DNA from: Ga0077555 sp050250755
Lineage (GTDB): Bacteria; Pseudomonadota; Alphaproteobacteria; Rhizobiales; Hyphomicrobiaceae
Assembly: GCA_050250755.1 (NCBI GenBank)
Contig: JBFWOB010000020.1
Location: forward strand, 36,403 to 100,402
Reading direction: 5' to 3'
Length of the DNA stretch: 64,000 bases
Under the pieces are notes generated by a model. That model was given only the letters and a program-made list of their open reading frames with translations, did no database searches and was not told the DNA's origin. Within the stretch, counting starts at the first letter, position 1, and every line of letters begins with the position of its first letter. Shown one piece after another: positions 60,936 to 64,000 of this stretch. The position numbers and the translations under genes are program-made.

Positions 60936-62210
60936 ATGTCCGAAGCTCTGAAAGGCGTGAAAATTCTGGATTTCACGCATGTGCAATCCGGTCCCACGTG
61001 CACGCAACTCCTTGCGTGGTTCGGTGCCGATGTGATCAAGGTCGAGCGGCCCGGCACCGGCGACATTACGCGCGGACAGCTTCAGGACATTCCCAATGTG
61101 GACAGCCTCTATTTCACGATGCTGAACCATAACAAGCGCTCCATTACGATCGACACCAAAAATAAGAAGGGGATGGAGATCCTTGAGCGCCTGGTGAAGA
61201 CATGCGACGTGCTGGTCGAGAACTTCGCGCCGGGCGCCATGGACCGGATGGGGCTCACATGGGAGCGCATTCAAGAGCTCAATCCGCGCATGATCTACGC
61301 ATCGATCAAGGGCTTTGGCCCGGGGCCATATGAGGACTGCAAGGTCTACGAGAACATCGCCCAGTGCACGGGTGGTTCGGCGTCGACGACGGGCTTCCGC
61401 GACGGGCGGCCGCTCGTCACGGGCGCACAGATCGGCGATAGCGGCACAGGATTGCATCTGGCGCTCGGAATCGTCACGGCACTCTTCCACCGGACGCATT
61501 CGGACAAGGGACAGCGCGTTACGTGCGCCATGCAGGACGGCGTGCTGAACCTCGCGCGCGTCAAGCTCCGCGATCAGCAGCGGCTCGCGCATGGGCCACT
61601 CACCGAGTACAGCCAATACGGCGAAGGCATTCCGTTCGGAGACGCAACGCCGCGCGCTGGTAACGATTCTGGCGGCGGACAGCCGGGCCGCATCCTGAAA
61701 TGCAAGGGATGGGAGACCGATCCCAACGCCTACATTTATTTCATCACGCAGGCACCGGTCTGGGCCGAGATCTGCGAGGTGATCGGCGAGCCCGAGTGGG
61801 CGGATCACCCCGACTATGCGACACCGAAGGCTCGGCTACCGCGTCTCAATGAGATTTTCGATCGGATCGAGACGTGGACGAAGTCGCTCGACAAGCTCGA
61901 GGCCATGGAGATCCTGAACAAGTACGACATCCCTTGCGGACCGATCCTCTCCATGAAAGAGCTGGCTGAGGATGGTGCGCTGCGGGCGACGGGCACGATC
62001 GTCGAGGTGCCACATCCGACGCGCGGCGCCTATCTCACGGTCGGCAATCCGATCAAGCTCTCGGCGAGCCCGGCCAAAGTCGAACGCTCGCCACTGCTCG
62101 GCGAGCACACGGATGAAGTTCTGACCGGCGTGCTCGGATACTCGGCCGACGAGATCGCCGTGCTCAAGGCGTCAGGCGCGACAGAGCCGAAGAAGAAGGC
62201 GGCCGAGTAG
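60936..62210 (+). CDS. frc: Formyl-CoA:oxalate CoA-transferase
   Basis: A 424-residue family III CoA-transferase. It begins MSEALKGVKILDFTHVQSGPTCTQLLAWFGADVIKVERPGTGD. The nucleophilic aspartate is D168 in GAQIGDSGTG (Asp169 in the Oxalobacter enzyme). The active-site glycine loop is NDSGGGQPGRIL, and NVDSLYFTMLNHNKRSITID is family-specific. It passes CoA from formyl-CoA to oxalate, regenerating oxalyl-CoA for Oxc and releasing formate. The oxc gene lies 50 bp upstream. Length matches the known enzymes. Confidence 0.95.
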   Translation: MSEALKGVKILDFTHVQSGPTCTQLLAWFGADVIKVERPGTGDITRGQLQDIPNVDSLYFTMLNHNKRSITIDTKNKKGMEILERLVKTCDVLVENFAPGAMDRMGLTWERIQELNPRMIYASIKGFGPGPYEDCKVYENIAQCTGGSASTTGFRDGRPLVTGAQIGDSGTGLHLALGIVTALFHRTHSDKGQRVTCAMQDGVLNLARVKLRDQQRLAHGPLTEYSQYGEGIPFGDATPRAGNDSGGGQPGRILKCKGWETDPNAYIYFITQAPVWAEICEVIGEPEWADHPDYATPKARLPRLNEIFDRIETWTKSLDKLEAMEILNKYDIPCGPILSMKELAEDGALRATGTIVEVPHPTRGAYLTVGNPIKLSASPAKVERSPLLGEHTDEVLTGVLGYSADEIAVLKASGATEPKKKAAE

Positions 62211-62276
62211 GTCTCGACCGAGTGCCCCCTCACCGGTTACGTTCACAGCCATTAGAGGCAAGTTTGTCCTCATCCG

Positions 62277-62395
62277 CTTGCCCTTGATGGGCAAGGGGAC
62301 GGGGTGGGGTGGCATCCAACGCGCCAGCATCGAAGGCATCCGCCGCGTCGATCCCCAACCCGGCCCCTCTCCTGCGAAGGGGCAGGGAGACACGT
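62277..62395. repeat. Palindromic REP-like element between frc and the formyltransferase gene
   Basis: The arm cttgccc-ttgat-gggcaag (62277-62295) is followed by a G-rich stretch near 62293-62310. The segment 62353-62369 (ccccaacccggcccct) is nearly the reverse complement of that stretch, and a further small hairpin gcccct/aggggc sits at 62363-62383. The whole reads like the GC-rich extragenic palindromes with ccct-ctcc motifs common in Rhizobiales genomes. Confidence 0.55.
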
Positions 62396-62421
62396 TGCCT
62401 CTCGTCGATGGAGGAAGACGC

Positions 62422-63357
62422 ATGCGCATTGTCGTTCACGGTCAGGATGCCTTCGGCAAGGCGGTTCTGGAAAAGCTTCTCGAACGTGGTGAGAACGTCG
62501 TTTCAGTGTGCTGCGCGCCGGATAAACCAGGACGCCCGGAGGATCCGCTCAAGGCATTCGCGCGGGAAAAGGGATTGGACGTCCACCAGCCCACAAGCTG
62601 GAAGACGCCCGAGGCCCTGTCGCTGATGAAGAGTTTCGACGCCGATATCTGCCTGATGGCCTACGTGCTGCTGTTCATACCGCAGCCCGTGCTCGATGCG
62701 CCGCGGCTCGGCACGTTCCAGTATCATCCGTCACTGCTGCCGGCACACCGGGGGCCATCATCGATCAACTGGCCGATCGCGATGGGCAAGACGCGCACGG
62801 GCCTGACCATCTTCTGGCCGAACGAAGGCCTCGACGAGGGACCGATCCTGATCCAGAAGTCAGTCGAGATCGGGCCTGACGAAACCATCGGTGATATCTA
62901 TTTCAAGAAACTTTTCCCGATGGGCGTCGACGCCATGATGGAGAGCCTGGACCTCGTGAAGGCCGGCGTGATCCTGAAGCACGACCAACGGCTTTCGGAC
63001 GGCTCCTACGAGAGCTGGTTCAAAAAGGATCTCGCGCAAATCGATTGGTCGAAATCCGCGCAAGAGGTGCACAATCTCATTCGTGCGACCGATCCGGCGC
63101 CGGGAGCCTGGGGCACCGTGGGTGGCGTGAAGGTCGATCTATTCGAGCCGCAGAAGATGCCGGGCGCCTCGGGCGAGCCGGGATCCATCCTCTCGATCGA
63201 CGACGGCGGCATGGTCATCGCGGCAAAGGACGGCGGCATCCGCATCAAGCGTGTGCGTCCTGCGGGCGGCAAGAAGGGTGCGGCTGCCGAGTGGGCCAAA
63301 TCAGCCGGCATCGGTGCCGGGGCCAAGTTCGAGGCTGCAGCGCCTAAGCCGGCCTGA
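62422..63357 (+). CDS. 10-formyltetrahydrofolate hydrolase-like formyltransferase
   Basis: A 311-residue formyl_trans_N protein from ATG 62422 after gaggaag. Its layout follows the N-terminal hydrolase domain of 10-formyl-THF dehydrogenase (ALDH1L1) more than methionyl-tRNA formyltransferase: FQYHPSLLPAHRGPSSINWP (His102), TIFWPNEGLDEGPILIQKSVEI (Asp138), LFPMGVDAMMESLDLV, YESWFKKDLAQIDWSKSAQEVHNLIRATDPAPGAW. The ALDH domain is absent, so it should hydrolyse or transfer the formyl group only. Next to fhs and oxc-frc, it may balance formate against the 10-formyl-THF pool. The last residues are a basic/Ala-rich tail. Confidence 0.88.
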   Translation: MRIVVHGQDAFGKAVLEKLLERGENVVSVCCAPDKPGRPEDPLKAFAREKGLDVHQPTSWKTPEALSLMKSFDADICLMAYVLLFIPQPVLDAPRLGTFQYHPSLLPAHRGPSSINWPIAMGKTRTGLTIFWPNEGLDEGPILIQKSVEIGPDETIGDIYFKKLFPMGVDAMMESLDLVKAGVILKHDQRLSDGSYESWFKKDLAQIDWSKSAQEVHNLIRATDPAPGAWGTVGGVKVDLFEPQKMPGASGEPGSILSIDDGGMVIAAKDGGIRIKRVRPAGGKKGAAAEWAKSAGIGAGAKFEAAAPKPA

Positions 63358-63533
63358 TCTTGGCAAGCCACTATCTAGCCGACTAGGCTGTCGTCACTAC
63401 TGCGTCCCGCAGCGGGCATCTCGGTGCTGCGCCGGCGGGACATCCCAAATTGACTGCTTCAATCCGCCCGTGTCCAAGGTCGCCGCTTCGGCGGAGACGA
63501 CGCCCCAGACGTTCACCCCGAGGAGCGCCGCAA

Positions 63534-64000
63534 ATGGCTGTGAAGTCAGACATCGAGATCGCACGCGAAGCAAAGAAGAAGCCGATCCAAGACGTAGGCG
63601 CGCGGCTCGACATTCCGTCCGAGCACCTGCTTCCGTTCGGCCACGACAAGGCGAAAGTGACTTCGGAGTTCTTGAAATCGCTCGCAGGCAAACCAGACGG
63701 CAAACTGATCCTGGTGACGGCAATCAACCCGACGCCGGCCGGCGAAGGCAAGACGACGACGACCGTCGGTCTCGGAGACGGCCTCAACCACATCGGCAAG
63801 AAGGCTGCGATCTGCCTTAGAGAGCCATCGCTCGGGCCGTGCTTCGGCATGAAAGGCGGAGCGGCTGGCGGCGGCTATGCGCAGGTCGTGCCGATGGAGG
63901 ACATCAACCTGCATTTTACAGGTGATTTCCATGCCATCACGTCGGCGCACAATCTGCTGTCGGCGATGTTCGACAATCACATCTATTGGGGCAATGCACT
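63534..64000 (+). CDS. fhs: Formate--tetrahydrofolate ligase, N-terminal part (3' end outside window)
   Basis: The first ~155 residues are present (MAVKSDIEIAREAKKKPIQDVG). Diagnostic pieces are ATP-binding AINPTPAGEGKTTTTVGLGDGL, REPSLGPCFGMKGGAAGGGYAQVVPMEDINLHFTGD and HAITSAHNLLSAMFDNHIYW, exactly the bacterial formyl-THF synthetase pattern. It activates formate with ATP to 10-formyl-THF. With oxc and frc upstream this lets formate from oxalate enter C1 metabolism. A Shine-Dalgarno (gaggag) precedes the ATG. It runs off the end of the window. Confidence 0.95.
   Translation, partial: MAVKSDIEIAREAKKKPIQDVGARLDIPSEHLLPFGHDKAKVTSEFLKSLAGKPDGKLILVTAINPTPAGEGKTTTTVGLGDGLNHIGKKAAICLREPSLGPCFGMKGGAAGGGYAQVVPMEDINLHFTGDFHAITSAHNLLSAMFDNHIYWGNA

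Noticed and set aside
62211..62421. Protein-coding extension upstream of the formyltransferase gene
   Set aside because: The open frame covers the REP-like palindromes and has no family similarity; the ATG at 62422 has a clear ribosome-binding site.
1..64000. CRISPR arrays, rRNA, tRNA, insertion sequences or prophage
   Set aside because: Reading both strands I found no repeat-spacer pattern, tRNA-like arms with a T-loop, rRNA-like stretch, transposase or phage structural gene.

Overview
The window reads as a stretch of chromosome from an alphaproteobacterium, most likely Hyphomicrobiales (Rhizobiales). It is GC-rich and densely coding. Lineage markers are an ATP12-type F1-ATPase assembly factor, an alphaproteobacterial CarD regulator, a Suv3-like helicase followed by an S4 protein and a 7Fe-8S ferredoxin, DUF3108, and the betaine-lipid genes btaA/btaB. 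I cannot name the genus. I saw no rRNA, tRNA, CRISPR array, transposase or phage gene.

Layout. 1-7.4 kb: end of an amidase, two luciferase-like (LLM) flavin oxidoreductases, an MFS carboxylate-type transporter, rarA, an atypical SDR and a degenerate secreted thermonuclease-like protein. 7.5-14.3 kb (minus strand): DUF3108 protein, then a conserved housekeeping run of RNA helicase, S4 protein, ferredoxin and CarD, the last with a long histone-H1-like N-terminus. 14.6-24.7 kb: two SDRs and another LLM enzyme, two TauE/SafE permeases flanking a secreted PAAR-like protein plus TPR-CHAT protease pair, an SMP-30-type lactonase and a 3-oxoacid CoA-transferase (scoAB). 25.1-32.1 kb: AsmA-like protein, a PrpB-type lyase, an orphan family-5 solute-binding protein and a pair of acyl-CoA dehydrogenases.

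32.5-37.2 kb holds the most unusual unit. It is a tightly packed five-gene operon with a small coiled-coil protein, an inner-membrane protein with a longin/roadblock-like cytoplasmic region and a periplasmic OmpA domain, a Ras-like small GTPase, a soluble histidine kinase and a stand-alone receiver. It looks like a G-protein/two-component circuit linked to the cell wall.

37.4-50.1 kb: an NtaA-type monooxygenase, a CaiB-type CoA-transferase, a secreted HExxH protein, isovaleryl-CoA dehydrogenase, a periplasmic coiled-coil protein, and the block crcB-rluC / HAD-ATP12. That block is split by a plcP-btaA-btaB cassette for replacing phospholipids with betaine lipids when phosphate is scarce. 50.2-58.3 kb: a SnoaL-FMO fusion, a dimethylglycine-dehydrogenase-like enzyme, a DacF/PBP5-type carboxypeptidase, two small proteins and a polysaccharide flippase.

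58.4-64.0 kb is an oxalate/one-carbon locus: a GntR regulator with a near-perfect 24-bp operator, oxalyl-CoA decarboxylase, formyl-CoA transferase, a 10-formyl-THF-hydrolase-like protein and formate-THF ligase (cut by the window end). Together these turn oxalate into CO2 and formate and move formate onto tetrahydrofolate. The dimethylglycine dehydrogenase-like enzyme, the methylisocitrate lyase-type enzyme and the CoA-ester genes fit a soil heterotroph living on small organic acids and methylated or plant-derived compounds.
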